NCBI RefSeq assembly: GCF_003024195.1
Contig: NZ_KZ679055.1
Span: 62,001 to 126,000, forward strand
DNA length: 64,000 bases
Direction of reading: 5' to 3'
DNA from: Streptomyces dioscori
GTDB lineage: Bacteria > Actinomycetota > Actinomycetes > Streptomycetales > Streptomycetaceae
Shown here: positions 34,739 through 42,969 of the stretch, piece after piece
Layout of the letters: every line of letters starts with the position of its first letter
How positions within the stretch are numbered: the stretch's first letter is position 1
The notes under the pieces: generated by a model
The model's database searches: none
The model's input: the letters and a program-made list of their open reading frames with translations, nothing else
Told to the model about the DNA's origin: nothing
Translations under genes and position numbers: made by a program

Positions 34739-35689
34739 TCAGACCGTGCCGAGCACGCTCTCGCGGGCGGCGCGGAAGGCCTGGTGCGGGTCCCGGCCGG
34801 GGTACGACCAGGGCACCGCGGTCGCGTGCGGTCCGATGCGGTGGAACAGGGCGGCGGCCTCGGCGCCCCGGCCCTCGCAGTACTTGGCGTGGACGAGGAA
34901 GTTGAGGTCGAGCCGGCTGCGCGGATGGTCGTCGCGCTCCCACTCCAGCCACCAGTCGAAGGCCGACTTCATCACCTGGCGCGCCCGGCGCCCGACCCAG
35001 TGTCCGGAGGCCACCGGGTCGGGCGATTCGCTGCCTGCCGCGGCCAGGACGCGATAGCGCTCGGCGTGCGCGACGACGGGCAGGATCGCGAGCGGCGAGT
35101 CGGCGGGCGCCTGTTCGGCGGACCAGGTCGCGAAGTCGTAGACCTCGTGCAGCGGGTCCTGCCCGGACTCGGGGCGCCGCTCGGCGAGCCGGGCCACCAT
35201 CAGATGGTGGGCGTGGTGGTGGTCGGGGTAGCGGTGGCGGACCTCGTCGAAGAGCTGCACCACGTCCTGGTCGGCGCCGAGGACCCGCTCCAGCATCAGC
35301 AGGCCGAGCCAGGGCGTGGGGTCGGCGGGCAGCGCCTCGGCCGCCGTACGGCACGCCTCACGCGCCCTGGTCGGCTTCTCCTTGCCGTTCAGGGCGCGTT
35401 GGACGGTGGCGACGGCGAGCAACACGGCGGCGTCGGCCGACTCGGGTTCGGCGAGCTGCCAGTCGCGGGCCCAGGCGAGCGTGCCGCTCTCCTGGGCCAG
35501 GGTCGTGACGCGATGGCCCCGGCGGTCCCAGTCGTCACCGGTCGCGGCCAGCAGGGCGCGTACGGCGGTCCACCGCCCCTGGGCCAACGCGGCGCGGGCG
35601 GCGACGAGTTCGGTGTCGTCGAGTGCGGCGTCGAAGGGCTGGACCGCGCGCTTGCGGGCGCGGCCGAGGGGCGGCGGAGGTGGGGACAC
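34739..35689 (-). CDS. Helical-repeat protein of unknown function
   Basis: 316 residues from a GTG at 35689 with a GAGGGAG site nine bases upstream; a longer upstream frame (to 35803) lacks such a site. The protein is almost entirely alpha-helical, Ala/Arg-rich, with TPR-like helix pairs (DTELVAARAALAQGRWTAVR, ADPTPWLGLLMLERVLGADQ) and a tryptophan-rich C-terminus (AFDWWLEWERDDHPRSRLDL). No signal peptide or enzyme motif. I recognise it only as a conserved-looking Streptomyces hypothetical. A histidine run (RYPDHHHAHHLM) is notable. Confidence 0.75.
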   Translation of the reverse strand: MSPPPPPLGRARKRAVQPFDAALDDTELVAARAALAQGRWTAVRALLAATGDDWDRRGHRVTTLAQESGTLAWARDWQLAEPESADAAVLLAVATVQRALNGKEKPTRAREACRTAAEALPADPTPWLGLLMLERVLGADQDVVQLFDEVRHRYPDHHHAHHLMVARLAERRPESGQDPLHEVYDFATWSAEQAPADSPLAILPVVAHAERYRVLAAAGSESPDPVASGHWVGRRARQVMKSAFDWWLEWERDDHPRSRLDLNFLVHAKYCEGRGAEAAALFHRIGPHATAVPWSYPGRDPHQAFRAARESVLGTV

Positions 35690-35889
35690 CGCGGAACTCC
35701 CTCGCACGACGCGGATATTCAGGTCTGGTGTGCAGGACCGGTGTGTGGCCGGTCGACCTTCACCGCTGACTGGTTCTGTCAGCGCGCGGTCACGCACAGC
35801 CAACCCCTCGTTACGGGTTCACGTCAAGGCCCACCCGATCGCTGACACGCGTCAACCCGGGCCCACACGACGTGAGTTGGGCCTCACCG

Positions 35890-37545
35890 TCAGTCCACGG
35901 CCTGCGCCGCGGCCCGCCCCGCCGTGCGCCCGGAGAACAGGCAGCCGCCCAGGAACGTCCCTTCGAGGGCCCGGTAGCCATGTACTCCCCCGCCCCCGAA
36001 ACCGGCCGCCTCCCCTGCCGCGTACACCCCGGACAGCGGGTCGCCGCCCTCGGTCAGCACCTGCGAGGAGAGGTCGGTCTCCAGGCCGCCGAGTGTCTTG
36101 CGGGTGAGGATGTTGAGGCGGACGGCGACCAGCGGGCCGGCCTTGGGGTCGAGGATGCGGTGCGGGGTCGCCGTGCGGGTCAGCCGGTCGCCGAGGTAGG
36201 CGCGGGAGCCGCGGACGGCCGTCACCTGGAGGTCCTTGGTGAAGGGGTTGGCGATCTCGCGGTCGCGCGAGGTGATCACGCGGCGCAGCTCGGCCTCGTC
36301 GATGAGCGGCTCCTTGGTGAGCGCGTTCATGCCGCGGACGAGTGCGGCGAGGTCCTTCTCGACGACGAAGTCGACGCCCTTGTCCATGAACGCCTGCACC
36401 GGCCCCGGCACATCGGCGCGCGCCCGCTGGAAGACGCCCTTGACGGACTTGCCGGTGAAGTCGGGGTTCTGCTCGGAGCCGGAGAGCGCGAACTCCTTAC
36501 CGATGATCTTCTGGTCGAGCACGAACCACGTGTAGTCGTAACCCGTTGTCATGATGTGTTCGAGCGTGCCCAGCGTGTCGAAGCCCGGGAACAGCGGTAC
36601 GGGCAGCCGGTTGCCGCGGGCGTCCAGCCAGAGCGAGGACGGGCCGGGGAGGATACGGATGCCGTGCTTGTCCCAGATGGGATTCCAGTTCTGGATGCCC
36701 TCGGTGTAGTGCCACATGCGGTCGCGGTTGATGAAGTGCGCGCCCGCGTCCTCCGCGACCCCGAGCATCCGGCCGTCCACGTGCGCGGGCACCCCGGAGA
36801 TCATCCGCTCGGGCGGGGCGCCGAGGCGCTCGGGCCAGTTGGCGCGTACGAGCTCGTGGTTGCCGCCGATGCCGCCCGAGGTGACGATCACCGCCTGGGC
36901 CCGCAGTTCGAAGGCGCCGGCGACCGTGCGGCCGCTGGCCCGGCCGCGCTCGACGTCCGACGGCTCCAGGATCTCGCCGCTCACCGTGTCGACCGCGCCC
37001 GCGCTGCGCGACAGACCCGTCACGCGGTGGCGGAACCTCAGCTGTACGAGGCCGCGCGCCACGCCCTCGCGGACCCGGCGCTCGAAGGGGGCGACGACAC
37101 CGGGGCCCGTACCCCAGGTGATGTGGAAACGCGGCACGGAGTTGCCGTGGCCGTTCGCGTCGTAGCCGCCGCGCTCCGCCCAGCTGACCACCGGGAACCA
37201 GCGCACGCCCTGCTTGTGCAGCCAGCTGCGCTTCTCGCCGGCCGCGAAGTCGACGTACGCCTCGGCCCACTTGCGGGGCCAGTGGTCCTCCGGACGGTCG
37301 AAGGCCGCGGTGCCCATCCAGTCCTGGAGCGCCAGCGCGCGGCTGTCCTTGATCCGCATCCGGCGCTGTTCGGGCGAGTCCACGAAGAACAGGCCGCCGA
37401 ACGACCAGTGCGCCTGACCGCCGATCGACTGCTCCGGCTCCTGGTCGAGGAGGATCACCTTGCGCCCCGCGTCGACGAGTTCCGCGGTCGCCGCGAGCCC
37501 GGCGAGCCCCGCTCCGATCACGATCACATCTGCGTCGTACGCCAT
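35890..37545 (-). CDS. FAD-binding dehydrogenase, KsdD/flavocytochrome c-like
   Basis: 551 residues. N-terminal dinucleotide motif VIVIGAGLAGLAATAELVDA, GGQAHWSFGG, and C-terminal FAD motif GVYAAGEAAGFGGGGVHGYR then ALEGTFLGGCLFSGRTAG. This belongs to the 3-ketosteroid delta1-dehydrogenase/fumarate reductase-like flavoproteins; the FGGGGVHGYRALEGTFLGG phrase is typical of actinobacterial 'FAD-binding dehydrogenase' annotations with unknown substrate. Its promoter region has a double TetR-type palindrome (37570-37595), linking it to the operators found upstream of the acyl-CoA cluster. Confidence 0.87.
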   Translation of the reverse strand: MAYDADVIVIGAGLAGLAATAELVDAGRKVILLDQEPEQSIGGQAHWSFGGLFFVDSPEQRRMRIKDSRALALQDWMGTAAFDRPEDHWPRKWAEAYVDFAAGEKRSWLHKQGVRWFPVVSWAERGGYDANGHGNSVPRFHITWGTGPGVVAPFERRVREGVARGLVQLRFRHRVTGLSRSAGAVDTVSGEILEPSDVERGRASGRTVAGAFELRAQAVIVTSGGIGGNHELVRANWPERLGAPPERMISGVPAHVDGRMLGVAEDAGAHFINRDRMWHYTEGIQNWNPIWDKHGIRILPGPSSLWLDARGNRLPVPLFPGFDTLGTLEHIMTTGYDYTWFVLDQKIIGKEFALSGSEQNPDFTGKSVKGVFQRARADVPGPVQAFMDKGVDFVVEKDLAALVRGMNALTKEPLIDEAELRRVITSRDREIANPFTKDLQVTAVRGSRAYLGDRLTRTATPHRILDPKAGPLVAVRLNILTRKTLGGLETDLSSQVLTEGGDPLSGVYAAGEAAGFGGGGVHGYRALEGTFLGGCLFSGRTAGRAAAQAVD

Positions 37546-37569
37546 GGGCGGGTCCTCCTGAGGCTTGTT

Positions 37570-37595
37570 ACCGACCGGTCGTTACCGATCGGTCA
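37570..37595. promoter_or_regulatory. Double TetR-type operator (ACCGACCGGTCG and ACCGATCGGT)
   Basis: Two adjoining palindromes, one around ACCGACCGGTCG (37570-37581) and one around TTACCGATCGGTCA (37582-37595), lie between the divergent flavoprotein and DMT genes. The core ACCGACCGGTCG is shared with the site at 40454-40471 and, in part, 46139-46155. Confidence 0.6.
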
Positions 37596-37708
37596 GATCC
37601 TTGGGCACCGGAGTGACCCAGTCAACTGCCGGGTCGCGGGTACTCGGGCTACAGTCGATCGCAACCACACCCCGCCCCGTCACCGTCCGAAGTCTTGAGG
37701 TACGCAGC

Positions 37709-38599
37709 GTGTCGGTTCTGGTTCTCGTCCTCGCCGTCGGCGCGGCCTGCTGCCTGGGCGTCGGTTTCGTCCTCCAGCAGAACGCGGCGTCGCACGCACC
37801 CCTGGGCGACTTCCTCTCCCCCCGGCTGCTCCTCGACCTCGTGAAGGTGCCGCGCTGGCTGGGCGGCATCGCCTTCATGGTGGTCGGCATGGCGCTCGGC
37901 GCGATCGCGCTCGCGCACGGCGAGGTGTCCCTCGTCGAGCCGCTCCTCGCCACGAATCTGCTCTTCGCCCTCGTCCTCTCCCGGCGCCAGACGCGCCAGC
38001 CGCTCGGCCGGCAGGGCTGGGGCGGGCTCCTGCTGCTCGCAGGCGGCGTGACGGCCTTCATCGTGGCCGGGCAGCCGCGGGGCGGCGACGCGATCTCCGA
38101 CCCGGTACGGCACTGGCTGATCATCGGCGTGATGGTGGGCCTCGCCCTGCTGCTCACCGCGTACGCCAAACGGTCCCGGCTCAGCTCCGGTCCCGCGCTC
38201 GGGGTGGCGGCGGGGCTGCTGTACGGGGTCCAGGACGCGCTCACACGGGTGAGCGGGACCCGCTTCTCCGACGGCGGCTGGGTCGCGCTCGCCACGAGCT
38301 GGCAGTCGTACGCGGTCGTCGCCCTCGGGATCACGGGGCTCGTGCTCGTCCAGAGCGCCTTCGAGACCGCGCCGCTGCGGATGTCACTGCCCGCGCTCAC
38401 CGCCGCGCAGCCGATCGCCGGGATCGTGTGCGGGGTGGGTTTCCTCGGGGACCGGCTGCGGGCCGACACCGGGGCGCTGGCCTGGGAGGCCGCGGGACTC
38501 GCCGGGATCGTGGCGGGCGTCGTCCTGCTGGGACTGCACCCCGCGATGCCGAACGGGGTGGCGCTCAAGGAGCGGCTGCGGGACCTGCAGCCCCGCTGA
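37709..38599 (+). CDS. DMT-superfamily membrane protein (EamA-like)
   Basis: 296 residues from a GTG at 37709. Ten hydrophobic segments with the internal two-fold repeat expected of DMT transporters; FVLQQNAASHAPLGDFLSPR, HGEVSLVEPLLATNLLFALV and SAFETAPLRMSLPALTAAQP are typical of the actinobacterial DMT/NIPA-like group. Substrate unknown. A longer upstream frame exists but crosses the operator region. It is divergent from the flavoprotein gene. Confidence 0.85.
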   Translation: MSVLVLVLAVGAACCLGVGFVLQQNAASHAPLGDFLSPRLLLDLVKVPRWLGGIAFMVVGMALGAIALAHGEVSLVEPLLATNLLFALVLSRRQTRQPLGRQGWGGLLLLAGGVTAFIVAGQPRGGDAISDPVRHWLIIGVMVGLALLLTAYAKRSRLSSGPALGVAAGLLYGVQDALTRVSGTRFSDGGWVALATSWQSYAVVALGITGLVLVQSAFETAPLRMSLPALTAAQPIAGIVCGVGFLGDRLRADTGALAWEAAGLAGIVAGVVLLGLHPAMPNGVALKERLRDLQPR

Positions 38600-38620
38600 C
38601 CTCGCACCGGCCGGTTCGGC

Positions 38621-38720
38621 CCGCCGTGGGCCGCCGTGGGCCGCCGTGGGTCGCCGTGGGTCGCCGTGGGTCGCCGTGGGTCGCCGTGGGTCGCCGTGGG
38701 TCGCCGTGGGTCGCCGTGGG
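38621..38720. repeat. Ten-copy decanucleotide minisatellite YCGCCGTGGG
   Basis: Three copies of CCGCCGTGGG followed by seven of TCGCCGTGGG in perfect 10-bp register, then a decayed copy. It fills nearly all the gap between the DMT gene stop and the NUDIX gene start (27 nt away). Copy number could affect expression of the NUDIX gene. Confidence 0.95.
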
Positions 38721-38747
38721 TCGCCGACAGGCTGCTTTGATGGGCGG

Positions 38748-39275
38748 ATGAGTTCCGCTGACGAGATTCTCGACGTCGTCGACGAGCACGACGAGGTGGT
38801 GGGCCGGGCCCGGCGCGGGGACGTGTACGCGCGCGGGATGCGGCATCGATGCGCGTTCATCCAGGTCACCGATGCGCAGGGACGCCTGTTCGTGCACCGG
38901 CGCACGTCGACCAAGCTGGTGTTCCCCTCCCTGTACGACATGTTCGTCGGCGGAGTGGTGGGTGCGGGCGAGAGCTACGACGAGGCGGCTTTGCGGGAGG
39001 CCGAGGAGGAGCTGGGGGTGTCCGGGCTGGCCCGGCCGACCTTCCTGTTCAAGTTCCTGTACGAGGACGGGGCCGGGAAGAGCTGGTGGTCGGCCGTGTA
39101 CGAGGTGCGGTGCGAGGTGGCGGTCTCTCCGCAGGTGGAGGAGGTGGCCTGGCATGCGTTCCTCTCCGAGGGGGAGGTGGAGGAGCGGCTGGGGGTGTGG
39201 GAGTTCGTGCCGGACGGGCTTGCGGCGTACTCGCGGCTGCGGGCGTTTCGGGAGGGGGCGGCGGGGGCGGGCTGA
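38748..39275 (+). CDS. NUDIX hydrolase, IPP-isomerase-like (YfcD type)
   Basis: 175 residues. The Nudix box is present as GVVGAGESYDEAALREAEEE then LGV (about residues 66-88), preceded by RHRCAFIQVTDAQGRLFVHR. The N-terminal text EILDVVDEHDEVVGRARRGD VYARGMRHR places it in the group related to YfcD and isopentenyl-diphosphate isomerase. Substrate unknown. Start ATG at 38748, directly after the 10-bp minisatellite, with only a weak ribosome site (GGGCGG). Confidence 0.9.
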   Translation: MSSADEILDVVDEHDEVVGRARRGDVYARGMRHRCAFIQVTDAQGRLFVHRRTSTKLVFPSLYDMFVGGVVGAGESYDEAALREAEEELGVSGLARPTFLFKFLYEDGAGKSWWSAVYEVRCEVAVSPQVEEVAWHAFLSEGEVEERLGVWEFVPDGLAAYSRLRAFREGAAGAG

Positions 39276-39308
39276 GGTGCGTTCAGCTGTGCGGGCCGGT
39301 GGGGGCTG

Positions 39309-39403
39309 GGCGCGCCGTTCCCCGCGCCCCTTAAAGACAAAAGACTGCGCCGTTCCCCGCGCCCCTCAAGGACATAAAGACTGCGCCGTTCCCCGCGCCC
39401 CTT
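39309..39403. repeat. Three dispersed-repeat copies in reverse orientation
   Basis: GCGCCGTTCCCCGCGCCCCT occurs at about 39311, 39347 and 39383 with A/T-rich spacers (AAAGACAAAAGACT). They stand between the NUDIX and DUF202 genes and read in reverse relative to the 25.4-kb and 30.3-kb copies. Confidence 0.85.
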
Positions 39404-39453
39404 GGAAGCGCGGGCCTGCGGCGCCATGACCGGGGGCCGGTAGGGTCGCTGGT

Positions 39454-39843
39454 GTGATCGAGTTTGTGCGGAACGTCCGGTTGTGGTTCGCGCCTGCGCG
39501 GATCGAGGAAGAAGGGGTCACCCCCGACTACCGGTTCTCGCTGGCGAACGAGCGGACGTTCCTGGCGTGGCTGCGGACCTCGCTCGCCCTGATCGGCGGC
39601 GGCTTCGCCGTGGACCAGTTCCTGCCGGATCTGCGCTGGGAGTGGCGGGCCGGACTGGCCCTCGGACTGCTGGCCGCGGGAGTCCTGTGCGCGCTGCGGT
39701 CGGTGAACCACTGGGTCCGCTGCGAACGCGCGATGCGCAGGGGCGAGGACCTGCCGGTGTCCCGCTTCCCTGCCCTGCTGAGCATCGGTGTAGCCCTGGT
39801 GGCCATCGCGATGGTGGTGGTCGTACTGGCGGGGTGGGAGTAG
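39454..39843 (+). CDS. DUF202 (YidH-like) membrane protein
   Basis: 129 residues with three hydrophobic segments. Family signature YRFSLANERTFLAWLRTSLA, then LIGGGFAVDQFLP, with a Pro/Arg N-terminus typical of YidH. Function unknown; some relatives act as transporter or polyphosphate-sensor domains. Its TAG stop overlaps the GTG of the next gene, so the two are made together. Confidence 0.9.
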   Translation: MIEFVRNVRLWFAPARIEEEGVTPDYRFSLANERTFLAWLRTSLALIGGGFAVDQFLPDLRWEWRAGLALGLLAAGVLCALRSVNHWVRCERAMRRGEDLPVSRFPALLSIGVALVAIAMVVVVLAGWE

Positions 39844-40172
39844 TGACGGCGGGCGCCGGCGGGCCCGGAGGCCGGGACCCGGGACTCCAGCCGGAACGCA
39901 CCCGGCTGGCCTGGCGGCGGACGACCCTCGCGGCGACCGTGGCCGCCGTACTCGCCGGGAAGTCGGCACTGCGCGACGGACCGGGCGTGACCGCGCTGCT
40001 GGTGTGCGCGCTGTGCTGCGCGCTGTGGCTGGGCTTCCTCGCCGTGGCGCACCGGCGGATCCGCGCCCTGTCCGGGGGCGTGCCCCCGGAGGCGTTCGCC
40101 CCGAGGCACGCGAGCACCGCCGCCCTGTGCACGATCGCGCTGGCCGTCTGCGCGGCGGCGCTGGTGTTCTAG
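39843..40172 (+). CDS. Second DUF202 membrane protein
   Basis: 109 residues from a GTG overlapping the previous stop. Contains the shortened family motif LQPERTRLAWRRTTLAATVA and three hydrophobic segments (GVTALLVCALCCALWLGFLA, ALCTIALAVCAAALVF). Tandem DUF202 pairs like this are common in actinomycetes and probably form a membrane complex. Its stop codon overlaps the start of a large hairpin. Confidence 0.88.
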   Translation: MTAGAGGPGGRDPGLQPERTRLAWRRTTLAATVAAVLAGKSALRDGPGVTALLVCALCCALWLGFLAVAHRRIRALSGGVPPEAFAPRHASTAALCTIALAVCAAALVF

Positions 40173-40229
40173 GGCCTGTCTGACAATTCCCGTCGTCGCC
40201 CGGCAGACGGGAATTGTCAGACAGGCCCT
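40171..40229. terminator. Large hairpin, perfect 24-bp arms, at the end of the DUF202 pair
   Basis: Arms 40171-40194 and 40206-40229 (AGGGCCTGTCTGACAATTCC... and its reverse complement) are perfectly complementary around an 11-nt loop. It begins in the stop codon of the DUF202 gene and would make a very strong factor-independent-like terminator. The arm sequence also resembles an insertion-sequence or MITE end. Confidence 0.75.
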
Positions 40230-40453
40230 AGCTCCCACGCCGGGCACGGCCATGAGCACGGCAACGGCTGCGGACACCCGGCCGCGCACACCCGGCGGTG
40301 CCGCACGGCGGCCACGTCGACTACGTTCATGACGGTCACCATGACCCGTCACCGCCACGCCCGTCACGCCCGTCACGAGGGGTGCGGGGACGACCGCCGG
40401 CGCACCGGGCGGCCCCGAGACGCCGGTCACGTTTCGTTTGCCCACTGGACGGC
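40230..40453. other. Gene-less GC-rich stretch before the phosphotransferase promoter
   Basis: Together with the hairpin and operator, 40173-40512 is a 340-nt gap. I see no convincing gene: frames here are short, lack ribosome sites and are Arg/Pro/His-rich shadows. A cluster of CACGCCCGTCACG-type direct repeats is visible around 40350-40380. Confidence 0.5.
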
Positions 40454-40471
40454 ATACCGACCGGTCGGCAT
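40454..40471. promoter_or_regulatory. TetR-type operator upstream of the phosphotransferase/acyl-CoA dehydrogenase arm
   Basis: ATACCGACCGGTCGGCAT, a near-perfect palindrome 42 nt upstream of the phosphotransferase start. The half ACCGGTCGGTATGC (reverse strand) is identical to the site upstream of the SDR gene at 46139-46155. Confidence 0.7.
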
Positions 40472-40512
40472 CATGTGGGGGAGCCCTGATCCCCGCCTAC
40501 GGAGGAAACACG

Positions 40513-41535
40513 ATGAGTCCAGACCACCCGCCAGGTCTCGATCTCGACCGGCTGCGCGGACTGCTCGACAGCGAGCGGCCCGGACTGGTCGACGGCCCGC
40601 TGACCGGCCGGCTGATCGAGGGCGGACGGTCGAACCTCACGTACGCGGTCACGGACGGCACCTCCAAGTGGGTCGTGCGCCGGCCGCCGCTCGGGCACGT
40701 CCTGGCCACCGCGCACGACATGAAGCGCGAGCACCGGGTGATCAGCGCGCTGCACTCCACCGCCGTACCCGTGCCGCGGACGCTGCTGCTGTGCGAGGAC
40801 ACCGAGGTGCTGGGCGCGCCGTTCTACGTCATGGACTTCGTGGAGGGCACGCCCTACCGGACCGCCGAGCAGCTCGCCCCCCTCGGCCCGGAGCGCACGC
40901 GCGGCGCGGTGCTCGGCCTCGTCGACACCCTGGTCGAGCTGCACGCCGTGGACCCCGCCGAGGTGGGCCTCGCCGACTTCGGCCGGCCCGAGGGCTTCCT
41001 CGACCGGCAACTGCGCCGCTGGGGCAAGCAGTTGGACGCCTCACGCAACCGCGAACTGGCCGGGATCGACGAACTGCACGCCGCCCTCGGACGCGAGCTG
41101 CCGCACTCCCCCACCGCCACCGTCGTGCACGGCGACTACCGGCTCGACAACGTGCTGATCGGCGAGGACGACCGGATCAGGGCGATCCTCGACTGGGAGA
41201 TGTCCACGCTGGGCGACCCGCTCACCGACCTGGGCCTGCTGGTCATGTACAGCATGCCGCTGGGGCTGGCCGACTCCCCCGTCTCCACGACCGCGACGGC
41301 CGCCGGACACCCGTCGCCGGCCGAGCTGATCGAGCGGTACGCCGCGCGCTCGGGGCGCGACGTGTCCGCCGTCGCCTGGTACACGGCGTTCGCGTGGTTC
41401 AAGCTCGCCGTGATCCTGGAGGGCATCCACTACCGCTACACGCTCGGCCAGACCGTCGGCGCGGGCTTCGACCGTATCGGCGACCTGGTGCCCGTGTTCA
41501 TCGAGCACGGCCTGACCACCCTTCAGGAAGGCTGA
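40513..41535 (+). CDS. APH-family phosphotransferase (acyl-CoA-associated, LvaA-like)
   Basis: 340 residues from an ATG with an ideal GGAGGAAACACG leader. Aminoglycoside-phosphotransferase fold: GRSNLTYAVTDGTSKWVVRR (nucleotide-binding strand pair), VVHGDYRLDNVLIGE (catalytic loop with Asp and Asn) and AILDWEMSTLGDPLTDLGLL (metal-binding Asp). This subgroup is not an antibiotic kinase; it accompanies acyl-CoA dehydrogenases, like the kinase domain of ACAD10/11 and LvaA, which phosphorylates 4-hydroxyacyl-CoA. The next gene, an acyl-CoA dehydrogenase, is 7 nt downstream. Confidence 0.87.
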   Translation: MSPDHPPGLDLDRLRGLLDSERPGLVDGPLTGRLIEGGRSNLTYAVTDGTSKWVVRRPPLGHVLATAHDMKREHRVISALHSTAVPVPRTLLLCEDTEVLGAPFYVMDFVEGTPYRTAEQLAPLGPERTRGAVLGLVDTLVELHAVDPAEVGLADFGRPEGFLDRQLRRWGKQLDASRNRELAGIDELHAALGRELPHSPTATVVHGDYRLDNVLIGEDDRIRAILDWEMSTLGDPLTDLGLLVMYSMPLGLADSPVSTTATAAGHPSPAELIERYAARSGRDVSAVAWYTAFAWFKLAVILEGIHYRYTLGQTVGAGFDRIGDLVPVFIEHGLTTLQEG

Positions 41536-41542
41536 CCGCATC

Positions 41543-42778
41543 ATGGACTTCGCGTTCGACGCACGCACCGAGGAACTGCGTGCCAAGCTGCTCGCCTTCA
41601 TGGACGAGTACGTCTACCCGGCCGAGGAAGTCGCCCACGAGCAGCGCCAGTTGCTTGCCTCGCCGTGGGACACTCCGGCCGTGGTCGAGGAGTTGAAGGC
41701 CGAGGCCCGCCGTCAGGGCCTGTGGAACCTCTTCCTGCCGGACTCCGAGTACGGGGCCGGGCTGACGAACCTCCAGTACGCGCCGCTCGCCGAGATCACC
41801 GGCCGTTCCCCGCAGTTGGCGCCCACCGCGCTGAACTGCGCGGCGCCCGACACCGGCAACATGGAGGTGCTCAGCCAGTTCGGCGACGAGCAGCAGCGCA
41901 AGCAGTGGCTGGAGCCGTTGCTCGCCGGTGAGATCCGGTCGGCGTTCGCGATGACCGAGCCGGAGGTGGCCTCCTCGGACGCCACCAACATCACCACGCT
42001 GATCGAGCGGACCTCCGGTGGCGGCGCGGACGGCGGCGACGAGTACGTCGTCACCGGCCGCAAGTGGTACATCTCCGGGGCCATGAACCCCGACTGCAAG
42101 ATCTTCATCGTGATGGGCAAGACGGACCCCCAAGGCTCCGACATCCGCCGTCAGCAGTCGATGATCCTGGTGCCGCGCGACACCCCGGGCGTCGAGGTGA
42201 AGCGCGCGATGCAGGTGTACGGCTACGAGGACCACTCCCACGGCGGTCACGCCGAGGTCGTCTTCCACGGGGCGCGCGTCCCGGTCGCGAACCTCATCGG
42301 CGAGGAGGGCGGCGGCTTCGCCATCGCGCAGGCGCGGCTCGGGCCCGGCCGCATCCACCACTGCATGCGGCTGATCGGCATGGCCGAGCGGGCGATCGAG
42401 CTGATGTGCCGGCGGGCGGTGTCCCGTGAGGCGTTCGGCAAGTCGCTGGCCCAGCAGGGGGTCGTGCACAACTGGATCGCGGACGCGCGGGTCGCCGTCG
42501 AGCAGCTTCGGCTGCTGGTGCTGAAGACCGCGTGGATGATGGACACGGTGGGCAACAAGGGGGCGCACACGGAGATCCAGGCGATCAAGATCGCCACGCC
42601 TCGGACGGTGGTCGACATCATCGACAAGGCGATTCAGTTGCACGGTGCGGGGGGTGTGAGTCAGGACTTCCCGCTGGCCGAGCTGTGGGCCGGGGCCCGT
42701 ACCTTGAAGTTGGCGGACGGGCCGGACGAGGTGCATCAGCGGTCGCTGGCGCGGCATGAGCTGAAGAAGTACGTCTGA
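41543..42778 (+). CDS. Acyl-CoA dehydrogenase (ACAD10/11-, LvaC-like)
   Basis: 411 residues. Typical flavoprotein dehydrogenase text: AFAMTEPEVASSDATNITTL, GRKWYISGAMNPDCKIFIVM, QGVVHNWIADARVAVEQLRL and LHGAGGVSQDFPLAELWAGA, then ARTLKLADGPDEVHQRSLAR. The motif with ...GPDEVH in place of the usual EG(T/S)xxI catalytic end fits the ACAD10/11 subgroup, whose members eliminate phosphate from 4-phosphoacyl-CoA to give enoyl-CoA. Tight linkage with the upstream kinase supports this. Confidence 0.88.
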   Translation: MDFAFDARTEELRAKLLAFMDEYVYPAEEVAHEQRQLLASPWDTPAVVEELKAEARRQGLWNLFLPDSEYGAGLTNLQYAPLAEITGRSPQLAPTALNCAAPDTGNMEVLSQFGDEQQRKQWLEPLLAGEIRSAFAMTEPEVASSDATNITTLIERTSGGGADGGDEYVVTGRKWYISGAMNPDCKIFIVMGKTDPQGSDIRRQQSMILVPRDTPGVEVKRAMQVYGYEDHSHGGHAEVVFHGARVPVANLIGEEGGGFAIAQARLGPGRIHHCMRLIGMAERAIELMCRRAVSREAFGKSLAQQGVVHNWIADARVAVEQLRLLVLKTAWMMDTVGNKGAHTEIQAIKIATPRTVVDIIDKAIQLHGAGGVSQDFPLAELWAGARTLKLADGPDEVHQRSLARHELKKYV

Positions 42779-42880
42779 TCCTCTGGCGAGGTGGCGGGGT
42801 GGCTGGGGCGGGATTTTCGCCCCCGCCGCCCCTACCCGTTCCCGTCACCGACGCGGGGGCTCCGCCCCCGCACCCCCCGT

Positions 42881-42930
42881 TGCGCAGTTCCCCGCGCCCC
42901 TAGGTACCTAGGGGCGCGGGGAACTGCGCA
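42881..42930. terminator. Perfect 50-bp palindrome made of two inverted dispersed repeats
   Basis: TGCGCAGTTCCCCGCGCCCC TAGGTACCTA and its mirror form a perfect inverted repeat with no unpaired loop, between the convergent acyl-CoA dehydrogenase (ends 42778) and TetR (ends 42970) genes. As RNA it forms a stem of about 23 bp on either strand, followed by TCTTT on the plus strand, so it should act as a bidirectional terminator. Confidence 0.85.
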
Positions 42931-42969
42931 GTCTTTGGCGTCCGCCCCCGCCGGCCCGCGGAGAGCCGA

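Noticed and set aside
40513..41535. Aminoglycoside resistance kinase
   Set aside because: It has the APH fold, but its close linkage with an acyl-CoA dehydrogenase and its sequence type point to acyl-CoA metabolism.
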